The translations under genes and the position numbers were made by a program. This document shows positions 11,067-26,000 of a stretch of 46,434 nt of DNA, one piece after another. Under the pieces are notes generated by a model. It searched no databases and was not told where the DNA came from. It worked only from the letters and a program-made list of their open reading frames with translations. Location of the stretch: assembly GCF_001949145.1 (NCBI RefSeq), contig NW_019091552.1, positions 488,644 to 535,077 on the forward strand. The letters are read 5' to 3'. Position 1 is the stretch's first letter; each line of letters opens with the position of its first letter. The DNA is from Acanthaster planci. Lineage: Eukaryota; Echinodermata; Asteroidea; Valvatida; Acanthasteridae.

Positions 11067-14000
11067 GTAAGAATTTCATGTAGGCTGCCGGTTGATTATT
11101 CTTCGGGATTTTCAACTCTGGTTGTTTGTTTTATCGTGTGCTGAGACAAAAACTCAACTCAGCCTTATTTTTGGTCAGGTTGGTTGACATCATCATCACC
11201 TGCTCGTAATGCCTTTGTGTTGAGCCGCGCGCGGCGTAGGGAACAATAGATGTGGGCTCCTTCGACGGAATAAGTTCTACTTACGGTTCTGTTGTGCATA
11301 ATTGAGGAGAAAAATCATCGTTAAATTCTCCTTAACTTTCTCAAACTTTTTGTTTTATTTCTTTTCTCTTGTGAATAAATAAATTTTACGTTTAAAACGA
11401 CCATCGAGATTTGTTCGTGGACTGATGAGCTGAGCACAGTGCCATGCATCCATATCCGTACACCGCGTGTATAGCGCGTCTCCCGCTGTTGGCTCTAATG
11501 CCTGGGGCAAGGCATCCGTGAGTGGTAAGGCACAGCTTTCTCTTTGAAATAAAAAGACCGCTTCATGCATAATTCATATCCGGACGCAGGTGTTGGATGC
11601 ACAGGCGACCTGGCCGCCCGGCGGGCCGACATGAAAATTGAAAATACCGTCAATTATTAATTGTTCATGTTTTGTTTTCTGGAGAGAGTAGAAACGGTAA
11701 TTTTCACAGTCTATGTGAGGAATCGCGAGCAGAGTAATACTGCAAGTGCAAACGAATTCCGGGCTGAATTGTAAAGTAAGAGAATGTAGTCGAATGTAGT
11801 CGAATTCGGAACAGGCTGGCCCTGTTTATCTAGACGGCAGATACCTTTTAAGAGTCCCCGCTAACCCATCCTATCCAGGGCCTGGTAATTTTTCACGATG
11901 GAACATTTTCGTCTGTAAACCGTTTTCACTCACGGAAATAAAGTGGGGTTGATTGAATTTGTCCCTGCAATCTTTCCGACATCTCACTTGTAATTAGCCG
12001 CACGTGTTATGGCGGAGTGCTGGCGAGCGGTGAGCGCCTTTTATCGGCCCGGAACGACGGGCAAATTAAAAAACCACCGGCCTCTTTGAAGATGAATATC
12101 ATTAACCTGTAAAAATGCAATCAGGTAGTTTAGATGGTACCCTAAATTGCACCGTCGCTTCGCAGCCGCCGCCGGCAAAAACTTGCCGCAATATTTTATT
12201 ATCTGGGGGTGAGAACGGATTACTCACGAAGAAAGTACCGAGGTTTTAGATTAAAAGTGTAGATATCTGATCTTCATTTCTTTGAGGTCTGAACATTTAT
12301 GATCTTAATAACTTTTAGAACGTCTACAACAGTGTTTTATTACTACTTTCATGCTTCGTTTGAAATCTCAATCGCTTTGGTCCTAGTTTCGGTTTAGTAT
12401 GGCTTTTATCACTATCCACAAGACATCATCAAATCAAGTGATGAATAACACCAAGCATGGTTTCAACTGGCATATAAGAGAAGATTTTAAATATTGCCAG
12501 TTGGTGTTTATAATAATTACAGATACGATAAAATGATCAAAAGTTATTTTTTAACTTCAACGTTGGTATTTGTGTCTACAATTTTATGCAAGAATCTGCA
12601 ATGCTACTTTGGACGACTCTTTTATATACTGCACACAAAATGAGAAAACCAGTGCTGAAAACAAGGTCAGTTTTTGGAGGATATTGGAGAGTTGCTACAA
12701 TTTCTGCAAGTCCCGATAGAAACGCCAGTAATGAACCATGGGAATTACACGGACAGCTGCTAATATGGATTGTCCATGCAAGCGCAGGTGAACAGCAGAA
12801 CAAAAGGCAGGGAACTACTCGCATGGGACGGTAGGGACGGGGCGGTCGAGGCGCTCTCCCCCTTTGTGTGAATTCAAACACTGTGCCCCGTCCATCCACC
12901 GCACTGCGACCCGGTTTGCCGTGCACGGAGAATTAAGGGGGGACAGATGGTCACTTGCCTGTCTAAACGTACGTATTTATCATCGGCGTATGCCCAGGCA
13001 CATCTTGTAAGCAGGCTGTGTTCTCCCCGTCCGCTTGCTTCCAATTACTGTCTCCGTCACTGCGTCCGTCTTGGATGTCTGTTTTGTGCTTAAATAACTG
13101 ATGCCATCTTCGTTTTCCATCTACTGCCCATGGGATTAATTTCTCCTTTTGTGTCTGCTCACCAGGGAGATTTTGGTCGTAGAAAAAAGTATTCCTTGTG
13201 TAACTGTTCCATTTGCCAAAATGTTTCTTGTGATGCAACATTTCATTTGAAGTATTTCACTTGGAAGGGTTGAAATTTATGAAATTTCCACCTAGCTTTG
13301 TTAAAAAACGAGGACATTTTAAAGGGTTTCTCGGTGATAACACATGTATGTAGTTTAGAATTCAACCGAGGCTAATTTGAGCCCCACTAGCACTTCATTT
13401 TTGTTTGCAAGAAGAGTAAAACTTCAAAGTAGACTTGTAGCCCCGGAAGGAAATTATCTATTGAGATGAAGAATCGATGAATTTGAAGGGCATGTGACAT
13501 TAGGAGTTGGCTAAAAGCGGCCCTTGAGAGCAATACCAGATTGCACAAAAACGGAAGAACTGAAGGCGATTGTGTAAAGATTCTTGATACCCCAAGGTTG
13601 TCAAAGTTTGCTATCTGGACCAGCTGACATTCTACGCAGGTGATTTTTGGGAACCACTTATCCCAGATGGTACATCAAGAACAGTGTCGCCAACGTGACC
13701 TCTTTGTGTGCCCGTGAGCAGGGTCTTGAGTTTACGTGGGGGTGTCGAGCGACGTATTATTTCCGGCTATAGACGCACCCGCGTCGTTCGTAGTGACCGG
13801 GATTTTTCTCCTCTCGCTGCTTCCAGAGGGGGTGCGAATGTTCCAATCAAGGGGCCATCCTCCAGATGTCGGCTGTATTGTTTAGTTATCGGCAGGTGTT
13901 ACATGTAAAGTGTAATGCTTGGAGAATCTAATAGCACACCCCAAGCGGAGTGGTGTCCTGACGCCGTCTCTACCTGGCGGGTTTATTATTATCCGCTGTA

Positions 14001-17000
14001 ATGTTGGACTGTTGGTGGTCCAAACCATATTTCACCCAATGGCGCCAGCCAGTCCGGACATCTAATGCTAGTAAATGGTCTGTCACGGGCGGGGGGAGAT
14101 GATGATGTTTGGGGCGCTGTGTGTATGCTGCCTGCATTGCGGCGCAGCTGGCTCAAGTTATTTTGCGAGTTGTGAGATGACGTTCTGCAAGACATTTCTA
14201 GGGATGATTGTGGGGCTACCTGTTCTTCACCGGTGCCACTCCGGTAAATTGATTACATTCTCTCGGCTCCTTTATTTATATATCCTGTCATGTCGCCAGC
14301 TCGCTGGAGCCAGCTAATTCATGCGGTGATTTTTATATCGTTCCCGGTCGCTGATCAGTGATCATTAGGAGTGGCCCGTGCAAGAGAGCAGGTCAGGAGG
14401 CAGGGTGAGCGATCGCGCTGGCGGGGGGAGAATCCGGGGCGTCAGCCGAAGGGATGGACGGCTCTCCATCGTCACGGTTGGCGGAAGAATTGTGATTGTT
14501 CCGCGTAGGGCTACGATACATGTGGGGAATGTTACAAATTTATTTAGCCTCAAAAACTAGATATCTATTTCCATCTTCGAGTGTTGGTCGGGTTATTTAT
14601 AATGTTACCAATCGAACCAGCAACCTGTCGTTGAAATATTAACTTGACATTTTGCAGGATCGACGAATGATTTACCAAACGTGTGATTATTACGTATGTT
14701 TGGTTTTCTTTTCGTGCGCATTTTTTCAGTTAAAAAAGTGCTTTTTTACTTTCACATTTTCCCTTAATACCGTCAGAAGCAGCTGATCTAAAGAACAAGG
14801 CCTGTATGATCATGTTTAATAGTTACATAGAACTGGAAAGGGATTTCGGCCGAAAGTGCGTGGGGAAACTGCATGTGGGCAACTCGAGGCCTTGACTTTC
14901 GACTGAAACGCTACTGTCATCCATTCCCGTGGTGAATCATGTACGTCTTCGCGCGCATGCTCGCGTCGAAAACTTTGACCTCACTACAGCCCAAAACTTC
15001 TGTCAACAGCCTGTACTATTACGTGGAGTGTTTCAATTATAATGTAGAAACCATATCTAAGTTGCTACACGGTTCGTTGTGGCAATGACCAGTCGGACTG
15101 AGACATATAGTTTTCTTCATTGATAACGAAATGGAATCCCTTTCACCAAGGTTTTCTTCGTCCAAAATATATAAAACGTATGGAATGCCAACAAAACATG
15201 GTTTGTTGTGATCAATGTGAACGTGGATCGTGGTACTTGAACGTGTCGTTTGCTGTGATAGTGTTCCTATTTCTCCATGGTGGAACCAACCATACAGCCT
15301 CACCAGTGACCACCAATCTAGCCTGCTGTACACGTACTGTACTGTACATGTATAGTACACTCACGAAACTCCCATCGATGCTGGGAAGTTGTACCAACTC
15401 GTTCCAACAAAACGGTCACCGACGAGTTTTCCTGGGAGTGTCCTCACTGGGGTGGTTTCCCATCACTGTTAAAGCGATGTCATATACTTACCGAAATTAG
15501 TCTATCCGCCTTTTTAATAATTGGCCTACATAATTATTTCAGTTGTGTGGGAAAAGCAAACAAAAGTTTAAAGTTAGACATTATTTTGAAATAGCCCATT
15601 TTGCTTTCCTAATCCCTATACACCGACATGCCCACCTCCAAATGAAAAGGTGATAATGCCAGATGGCACTAATGCGAAGGAGTACTGTAGGCCTATACCA
15701 CGCGAACTAGTGATAACGATAAGGCATCTGGCCCGAATGCCCGAAATGTTGTCCTTATCTTGTCTCTGGTGCGCCATGCAGGCTCGGTTAGGCAACACCT
15801 GCGAACGTGGATGGAGATGTAATAGCATAACAGCCGAGGTATGCCGTCCGCGCTCCGGTGCGTAAGATAATGATTTGGATGTTCAAATATGGTATTGGGG
15901 GTGTTGCTAGTTTTAGTGGAGTGAAATACACTCCATCATAGGTTCTTGTGCTGTCAAGGATGCAGGTTACTAGGTCTGTAATGTGCAGTTATTTCTTTGT
16001 GCACAGTGGAGTTTGTGTTTAATCCAAGGAGACTGATGAGAAGACTTGGCCATCACAAAAACTCTTGTTTTGAAAAAAAATCAATTGTTCTTTGGGATGG
16101 TTTCGTCTTGTTTTTTGGGTTGTTAGGAGTTCGATTTTTCATCATGTATGGAACAACTCGGTGTACATGTGGTGTGGTGTGAACCCCACGCAGTCTGCTG
16201 CAATCGCCTCAAGGGAATAATTACACCAACACTTCTAGTTCCATTTGAACGCCCTATTTTTTCATTGGGCGTTTTTCGTTTTGTTTTGTGTCTGCGGTCT
16301 TTTGGTGTCTTTTGACGCCAGCTCCACTGATGAATTTCGATGACGAAATAGTCCTCCAACACTCTTCCGCTGTTTTTACCATGAGATTTGCCTTTCATGA
16401 CTGTCCAGGTTTGTCGAATACCTGTAGCATATGCGTTCAGCTGTCTCTTTTGCCACTACAACACCATCTTTTCAGACTACGCAATGACTCCAGAGTCCAG
16501 GTACAGAGTTCTTGTGTGTCCAGTGAAGACTGAAAATAAACACTCGGATGGGTGTTTATATTTTTGCAAGAAATGCTGGTGGTTGATGTTGTTCGTGAGA
16601 ACCAATGTCATGTTCGTATCATTGCTTGTTTCGAATCACGCGTATCGACGAACCATCTGAACAAATAAGTCGGTTGCTTAAACCAGCAGCCCAACTCCAG
16701 AATGCTCGTAAACACCAGAGTATTAAAAACTCAACACTTTGAATGGTCCACACAGAAGTGTTTATTTACCTTGGCTAAAATTCAGAACGCTTTTAGTCAA
16801 AGGCGGGGCGCAGTGAAGATCTGGTTTTTCAAAGTACATGTGTATGCAGGGCGTTCATCACTCAGTACGGCTGCCGGTGAAGCGCTCTTCTAATCCAAGA
16901 TCAATGCCGACCGCTAATGGCCGGACCAGGTGATAGTCTCGGTAAAGACACTGAAAAACAAGATTCTTCTACGCACGGCCTATACCTTCCCTACAACTCT

Positions 17001-20000
17001 CCAAGGTGTTCCACAAGGTGATGATGTGGTTTCTGCATCCGGGGAAATACCAGAGCTTTGTGCTGGAACGTGATGATAAGGTGTCGGTGTCGTGGCTCCC
17101 AATAACCTCCAGACCATGGAAACCAGTTTGCATTATCAGAAACTCAACCTTGTCTACTTTTGTTTCCGCTCGGGCAACATTAATGTTTCCTTGTTCCCGA
17201 TTTTACTAGCGTCTGTTCTTATAAAAAGACAAAATTCTCTCTTTTTTTTTAAATTTTGCACTTCCCATTCCAACCGAATGGTTTAAAAATCTCTCTAATT
17301 TTACCGAGTATGTAGTCAGAATGATAAAGAAACGTTTTAAATGTATGCGTGCGACACAGGATTCACGCTGCGCGATTTTTTTACGCATGGTACCTCACAA
17401 TATATATGTTTTGTTTCCTCGGCTTATACCACAATCGAAAGTGTTCAGAGAAACCGGGCAGAGTGCAACGTCTCCCGGTGACATCATTTATTTTGATGTT
17501 AACACTTGGAATCGGAATTTCCCCGCATCCTAGACATGACGGTGTGACTTTTGTATATATAATGTCCCCGTTGGTGAAATAATCGCACCAGTTTTCACCA
17601 GTTGTACTTGTACTTCGATTACCCTGACCCTGAAGTTGGGAAACCAGTTTAATATAGACCAGTTTGTTGGTCCACATGTAATACAGTAGCTTTCAGTTAC
17701 CGTCGTTTCGAAAGCACAGTGTGCTTAGTTTGGGAGCTGAAGGCGATGGACGCATTGTAAAGTCAGAAGTGGAATAAAGAACCCACCAGGGCTATCGCTG
17801 CGCCAGGAAGTTGATGTTTGTACGCAGAGGAAATTAAGCGGCAGACAATCTTCACGGTTTTTTGTTTATTGAATGAAGGTGAGCTCAGTCAAGGTGTTGG
17901 TAGATAGTAGATACAGCTAAATGTTCAAATCAGCACATGTGCGTTAGCGATAAGCAGGCGGCTGTCTGAGAAACCGGAAATCAATAAGAAAACTTTGAAC
18001 TTGTTTTTCCCATTCATCAACCAAATGTACCTGTTCTGCTGTCTGAGCACGACTACCGGTTCAAAACCGACGCAGCAAGTTGGGCGACACGCCTGCAGAA
18101 GGCCCGTAGGTCCTGAAACTTTCTAGCGGCCAAGTTCGGTGACGCGTCATGGTCGTTAACTATTTTGTGTTGCGTTTGTGTTGCATTGTATAACCGTTAC
18201 TCGACTCGACCATTTCTTAACGTGGTGAGAGTTTCCATTCATCAATTAAACGACAACAAAACCTTTTTTCAAAAAATATGCGCCATGAGCTGCACCATTT
18301 CCATTTATGAGTTAAATGGAAGAATATTACAATGTTATCGGTCTAATCTTTTGAAGTTAAGGAATGGTGTGTTCATTGTAGATAGAGTAGTCTGAAGCTT
18401 TCGTTGTCTACGTATTCAAGCTACGGCTCTGCTGTTAATAGCAGAAATTCAAAACGCCGCCTCTTTTGACCCAAACATCGAGACACGCCGTCTTTCCTTC
18501 GCAGAAAATAAAAATTACCCTTTCACTCAAGTCAGGTGTTTCAAATATCATCAGGTAATTTTTTTCTGGAAATTCACATTTTTCTTCGGAAACGTCGCTT
18601 TGCGGTCACATTGAGGTTAACAGTTCCATAAAAGTATATGTACCCGTCTGTATTGTAGTGCGACTCGAAAGGGACGGCATAATAGCGCTTGTTAAGGTGA
18701 AAACAAGATTCGTAAGGTGAAAGGCAGGATACTTAAAAATAGAAAGTTGCAGTCCCCTCGCCACTTGATTTTGAAATTTTTCGGAAAAGCTGTGTTCTCG
18801 CAATAAAGCGTAAACCTTATCAGGGGTATATATTTTCTAGTCCCGTGCCAGTTGCTCACTTGCTGCAGAGAAATGGGTGACTCTTCTCGGCCCTGACGTG
18901 GTATTTGATTTCCCCCGGTGTGTTGGAACATTGGACACCTAGTCCTCGGCCACAATCCACGTCTTGCTTAAGATATAAATTTAACCAAAAGCGTTTTGCC
19001 CTGAGATAACCCGCCTACACTACAGCCGCTTCTGCACCATCAGGTAGTTCCATCAGTCACCGTGAGGGAAACAAAGATGACACCATCGTGGATTCTAAAC
19101 CGCGTATATATGAGTAATAATATGGCTTCCACGTGGATCCGCTCGGGCAAGCTGGTAATATTTGAGTTTGTATCCTGAGAACCTTGGGGGACGATTGTAG
19201 AATTCGACCGGTCAAAGGAGACCGCCACTGCGCGTGTTGCATTTACTGGATGTTCCGACTCAAGGGGAAAAATCAGAGGCATTGATCTCATTAATAACAG
19301 CAGGAATTAATGAGGTGCGACTTCATGAAACATCTCCACAATGCCTCATGTCGCTAGATAGTGTCAAACTATTTTATCCTGCCCATCGGCAGGAAAGTTT
19401 GCAAAGGTATTGGTTACACTGGCGCTCAGATGGTGGTGGACGAAAACGGGTTGTGTACGCGACTTGAGTTTAACCTGTATGGAAAATCCCCAAATTTTTG
19501 TGAGGCACGTGTTCATGAATAACTGATTGCTTACGTATGGTAGTCATTAACATGACTGTCGATTTTTTGTGAATTAGTTATTAATGACTGTGCACTTTCA
19601 CAGTTCACATTGGTTGAAAAGATGATTAAAGCGGTCTCATACAAAGTTTACGCAGGCGGGAAGAATGTACTTATTATGAGAATCTTGAATACCAGACAAC
19701 AATATTATCTGATCTGCTGTTAAAAATACTGCTCCAGTATTTCCCCCCAAAAATGCATGTATTGCTGTTTTCAATTTTAAAAGGTTTATTTTCCATTGTA
19801 AATATATTTGTAATTATCATTTAGTACTTTTCTCACTGTTTGGGGTATGTTATAGGTTGCATGCCTCTTCTGATGCACTTTTAAATATCTGCCAATATTT
19901 CGCAATATGTGTTTATATAATGATCAGAACATGGTCAGGGAAAAGTTGATATCCAAGTTCAGGAAGAGCTGCATTGTTTTTGACGACCGCACGTGACACT

Positions 20001-23000
20001 GTTTTCCTTTTTTACCGCGACACCACCTAGACTACCTGAACACTTGCAAAATACTGGTGCAATGCGGTTCCATTTCCCCTTGAGATTTGTGCAAAGCCAT
20101 AGTGATGTTGACTGCCCATATATGTATGTTGAAACATGGCTGAGGAAAATGACAGAAAAACTAACTTGTCCTTAAATGGAAAAATTTGTTTTCCTCACCA
20201 ACAATATGCCAACTCCTCAAGTATTCTTGGCTAACATGGCATATTCTGAGACCAGAGAGGATGACATGTTTATAAGATGCCCTTTCTTGTGAACCTGTTC
20301 TTACCAAAATTCCAGACAGGCCCTGATTAATTCTTATTTTTATTTGTTCTTACTGTTTGTCACATTGCTTCTCCTCATGGTCTGGATGTTGTCTCATCAC
20401 ATCTTTCAACTTTGCATCCCCTGCAGATCTGAGGTGCCAAAGTACAGGTAGGCCCTTTTTTAGAAAAAACAACAATTTCTATTATTCGCAGTTTTTAGAT
20501 TAGTACTGTATGTTTTCAACCCATCAAACATGACTGTAACAACAGTTGTGATTTTGCCCTGAGGAATGAATGTTGTGACTTTCTGAAAGTGTGTTATGAA
20601 ATGATCAATCAGCATATTGACTCATTAACAGAATGGCGACAGTAAACTAACGTTAAAGAATAGAGTGAAATGTGCATTGCTGTGAGTCAGAAGCGGTGCT
20701 AAAATTAGATGGTATTGCTGTAATGGGAACAATTTTACTGCAACAATTTTTTATTGCCAATGTAGCAGTGCTAAATCATATCACTCAACTGCGAGAGTTT
20801 ATAACTAGGTCAGGCAGGACAGTGTCGCAAACCAATTGCCCATCTCACCTGGGATCATCACGATATGTTGCAATGCATTATTTACCTGCGACAGAGTTTA
20901 GTTAACACAACAACTGTGCCGTGCAGGCCAAACCTTGCCAATGAGATACAAGAGTGACCCCGTACCTGTACTATTGGTGCCAGGGGATGGCGACAGTAAC
21001 GATCTTACTCCCGCGCCTGCTGTCCTGGCAAATTCTTCTTCGCCTCATCTTCCGCGCTAATCAAGGAGACAGCCTGACGGTAGGCTAGATTAGAATAAAA
21101 GAAGTTATTAATGAGTAATTAAGGCTGATAAATCTAAAGGCAGAAAGTAGTTTGCACTTCTGCTAACGCGCTCTGCATCATTACGCCCGGCTGGTCGCTG
21201 TAGTTAATGGTTGAGGGGTGTTTAAGATTCAAGGCAGGTACCGTGCAATGGATTTGTTTCAAAGTCGCCTTCCTTCGTACCCCAGACTTGTCTCCTGAAT
21301 TGATGCTCGTGGTGTTGGGGAAGGGGTCCCAGGAGGGGAGTTTGAACACTGACTAGAGGAAGATTTCCCCAGAGCTAAACTGCAGCCGAGTAATTAACTG
21401 ATTAAATCATAACAACCTTAAACTTGTATTATGGCCAAGATGTTTCATGGAAAATGTTTTGATTTATTAAAACATCATGCATGGCTGAAGCCACAGGTGA
21501 TACAAAATTTAAAATGCATAGGGTTTGTTTCACTCAAAGATAGGTTTTACACGTGCTAAAACTGAAAGATATAAATTAGTTTTACATGGAATTCTGACTT
21601 TGCATGGACAACTGAAAACACTTTGGATTAAAAGCCTTTTGAAGTTCATTTTCAAGGAACTGAAAAAAAATGTTGACTTTAAGCTATTCTTTTTCATCTT
21701 GTGAAAATAACTTTCTCCATGATAAAAGGAGTCCACGCATGGAAATGGTGTCACAGTGTTTCAGATCGACGGTTGGCCAGACAAAACAGCGCTTGGGGGT
21801 TACACATTTCGGGACTAGCAGACATTTTATCACAGGAAACAACCACTTCCTGTTGCAGTACCGAATTAACACCTTTTCACTGACTAATCAGCCAAATTTT
21901 TGTGCATCCCACAGCTTAACAATATTAATTACCAATGACAGTGGCAATTTGTTTACAAGAAACTGAAGAAAATGCCAAAATGTGTGAGGTTTTATCATGG
22001 TAATCTATATATGTCCCTGGATTAATTCCAGTGTCAGAAGTCAACTCTCCATAGTTCAAGTGCAGACTTCTAAGCATCAAGCAATATACATTATTTTACA
22101 ATTGGTGATGTGTGCTGGGTGTGCAAAACAAAAAACTAACAACTGTTGAACCGAGTGGAGATACACGTATCTCTGTGAAGATGACTAGTTCCCGTCAGAA
22201 TCATGCAGTTCGCCTGAATGTCATGGACGCCTGTATGCTCCTGTGCCAAAGTGATACAATAGCAGTGTCCACAACTTCACACTAAAGTTGAAGGAATGAT
22301 TCATTGTTTGACCTCATTCTTCAGTTTAAACCCACTCTTGCTAAAGAGGCAAACTGAACAGCTGTCAGTGTTACATTTTTGGAAACAGACATCTATTTTC
22401 TAAATGCTCACTATAACTTTGATCAGGAGAGTTTTATTAAGAAATTACCATTTAGAAAGGGTAATTGAATGGGGTTTGAAAAAGAAACCTAATTGTTTTC
22501 AAATTTGATCTGTTTAATTCAGATAGTCAATGAAGTGGTCAGTTTTCAACCCAATCAATCATCTATTATTGGTTTGCTACTTAGATTGTGTTAGGCATTA
22601 GGATTTTTCAAGTGGGGTTGAATAAACTCATCAGACGTGGCATTACATTATAACTCCAATTTTAACAGATTCACCATCGTGTAATTTCGGTTGACAATGC
22701 TTGCTCGAAGCGAGTCTTAAAACTTTACACAGAATCAATTCACTAACTTTAGTCTGTCACAGACACAGAGGATAATATGTGGTGCTTCATTTTTTGACTG
22801 AGTAAAGGGGGGTATGCCTTCATGTTAAAGCCTTTCAAAAGTAGGGCAAATTTGAGGTGGGCCTCCATGGGATGACGCAGGGGGAAATGTTTTCAGTTGG
22901 TTGGACGATGATCAGGCACAGGTACTTGTAAAGGAATAAATAGCTGGAGACAAAACGGCTGGTTGGGTAAGGAATGGTTACTTAACAATATGCCGGCTCT

Positions 23001-26000
23001 GATGACAGGTATGTCACGAACAGGAGAAAAGTGCGTCAGACAATGGTGAAAGCTTTTACCCTCCCCTAGACGGTGTTTTCTTTCTTAATCTGAGAAGGAA
23101 GTGTGATGTTGTGTTAACATTTGCCGTTTCTCATGGCTCTCGGAATCATTCCTGAAAAACCAGTGGGCATGATTCCCACTCAATCATGGCAGCCATTTCC
23201 TAATAGTGATAGATATGTCCATCAGTCATAAATGAACGTGTGTGAAATCGTGTCATAACAGTGATAGTACAAAGATACAAAGTCTACAATTGGGCAAGGG
23301 CTATTGATCAGAAAGCCATAATCTTGAGGGAGTGAAATGAAAAGGAAGAAAGTAAAAAAAGATGATGGAAAGTGAGAGACTGGTGGACATTGTATCATGT
23401 TCAAGGGTCATCAACAGTGCATCTCACCTAATCCTGGGTCCGTAATGTCTAACCAGTAACGACTTCTCAAGAGCCGAACAAACAAAACGCGTCTACCAGT
23501 GTGCGTGCAGGAGGGTTGGGAAGACATGGCAGGCTCCAAGCCTCTCCATAGTTGCCAACCGTTGTCTCGGGCCTTGCTTGTTGCCCAGGCTTTCTGGCTC
23601 AGGTGTACATGTACCGTAATGGTGCTCTAGAAAAAAGGGAGGATGGAAAAAAAAAGATCTCCATAATGAAGATTTTTTATTTTGAAATCAACCCGTCTTG
23701 TTCATGGCTGCCATGATTGGCTGGTGCCAGATTGCAAGAGACTGTATCATGAGGGCCGATATTATTTGGGAATTATGAAATCAGCATGATTGGCCAATGC
23801 AAACAACAAGCAGGGAGTCTTGTACTTTATCAAGAAGGGGGGTCTTACAATCATTGGCTTATTGGGGCCAGGGTTTGGCAGGGAAATCTAGTTTATAGAT
23901 CACTCAGTGGATTGGTGCCATGCCTCGACAAATAAGAGGGAAGAAAGCACTGGACTCTGTGTCTGGATTTGGCCAAGAGTATGTTTGCACAGCAGTTTCT
24001 CTCATCTAATACATCCGCTTGTTTCCGTCTCAGTCACCATCTTGAAAAGTTTGAAGAATCCCCCTGTGACCAAAACCTCCCATCTTCCAAAGTTTTTCTC
24101 CATTAACCTCCTTAAACAGTCAGGGAAGTGGATGATGCAGCAACTGTGGTCTGTGGATTTTTATTTAAAGTTAGCCCACGTGCCTGAGCCCTCAGGTGCT
24201 CCTTAGGTGGGTACATCCACTGGGTTCCTTTTCTAAATTGGCACACCCTGGAGAGGTAAATGAAGGGAAACCTCCCAGCTTCCTCACAGCTCAACACCTG
24301 TCTGGTTGGTTACTGCCCTGGTTCCTATTGCCATTTTGGTACATCCCTTACAAGTTTAATTAAGTTTGAGGATTAAATTAACCGCGATGATGCTGCTGCT
24401 GTCTACTCAATTTCCTCTCTTAAAGGTGATTTAAAATGGTGTATATGACTCTGGTACGTTTTTTTTACAGCACCTTGATGTGAGGAGATGAGCACTCAGT
24501 CTCAAAAAGATAAGAAACTTTTTCACCAAGAAGCCTTCTACACCATGTAGAGAGCTCATGTTCAAAGAATTCTAGAGTTTACATAACACAAAAAAAGGCA
24601 GTCAATGCCAACATGTCCAATATTAAAATTCCAACATCAATTCACTGAACTGTAGTGAATGAGTATTCCCTTTCAAATCCAAATCCCATTCCTTACAACA
24701 TTGGCATATCCCTGTTGCGACTGCACATGTGCATGCAGACTTATGTGCTGTGATAAAGTTGTTGGGCTTTAAAGCACACTGCAGGAAATGTTCCATTACA
24801 CTCCTTTTGTGTCTAATTGTGACAGATTGTCTTCAACTGTTATTAGATTTCCTCATTGCCAATCAAACAGCAGGCCAAAATCAACAGGACCATAAAGATA
24901 CTTCAAACTTTAAATGTTGAATCCCTGAGAGAGGTCTATTCTTAACCCTTACATGGGCAATTCTTTTTCTTTTTCTGTTGAAAATGCAGAGCTACAGAAA
25001 AGCACAATTTTCCCCAAGTTGGATTTAACCATGTGTTCATGTGTATTCATGAAGAACGTGCAAGGCGGACAATTTTTCTTCCTTTAATTTTTCATGGTGA
25101 GCTTGTTCCAGATGAAAAGAGTGAAAAATTTGGGGGGGGAGGGGGTAAAGTTTGCTTCAAAAAGGTCACTTTTCAGCTTCTGTGAACACTATCCGTGTAC
25201 ACGTATTGCTTAGCAGAAAATCACCCATTCTTCATTGCTGTGCTTACAGCAGCAGACAAAACTGATTAATGAGCTGCATAAATGCACCCGTTATCATTCA
25301 CACAAAAGAATATTCCTTATTTTGACTCAAGTCATGCATCTCTAAAAATGCAAAAAAAAAAAGAAAAAGTCTGCTCCTTTGTGCAAAGGGAATACTGTTT
25401 GGTGTGGAGATGTTGGTCATTTCCCTGTGTCATGTAAAGCTACCGAATTACGGTTAGTCAACCTGTAATTGTAGTGTCATTGCTACAGGGGATCACCTTC
25501 ATTTAAGACCATCAGGTTATGACAGTTTCCTTTTCTTAACTTGACCAAACAAAATAGCGTACACACTAGATAAACACACTGTACAGACCTAATTCAAATT
25601 ATCAATAACTCAAAAATTCCTAAAATATTGACAAATTTTTGTGGGGGGGGGGCAGACGGAGTTTTGTTTTTTATGTCTCATTTTTATGGACAAGCAGAAA
25701 CAATTATGAAACATTACATGACATACATTGCTTATAATATGGTTGCACTCACTTTGTACACATGGGAAAAATCGGCAGGATGCTATCTTGTTTGTAAATA
25801 TTTACTTTAATTATTTTTAATTGTTTTCCCCTTTTTTACCATTTTGGGTTTTGGGGGGGTCTCAGAGTGGAGGGAGGGAGGTTTTGACCCCTTCCTCATC
25901 TCCACCTGCTTAACACCCCTCCAGAACACATGATTGAAATATTCAATTATCTCATTATTTCAGTTAAACTATGCAGTTTTTTCGTTTTCCAATCTAAAGC

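Noticed and set aside
16248-16273. Short hairpin AACGCCC...GGGCGTT followed by T-rich sequence, considered as a small RNA terminator
   Set aside because: Only 7 bp, no upstream RNA gene features, and such hairpins arise by chance.
1067-19741. CAGTATT words at 1067, 2701 and 19735
   Set aside because: Outside any transcript 3' UTR; treated as background against which the 3' UTR sites were judged.
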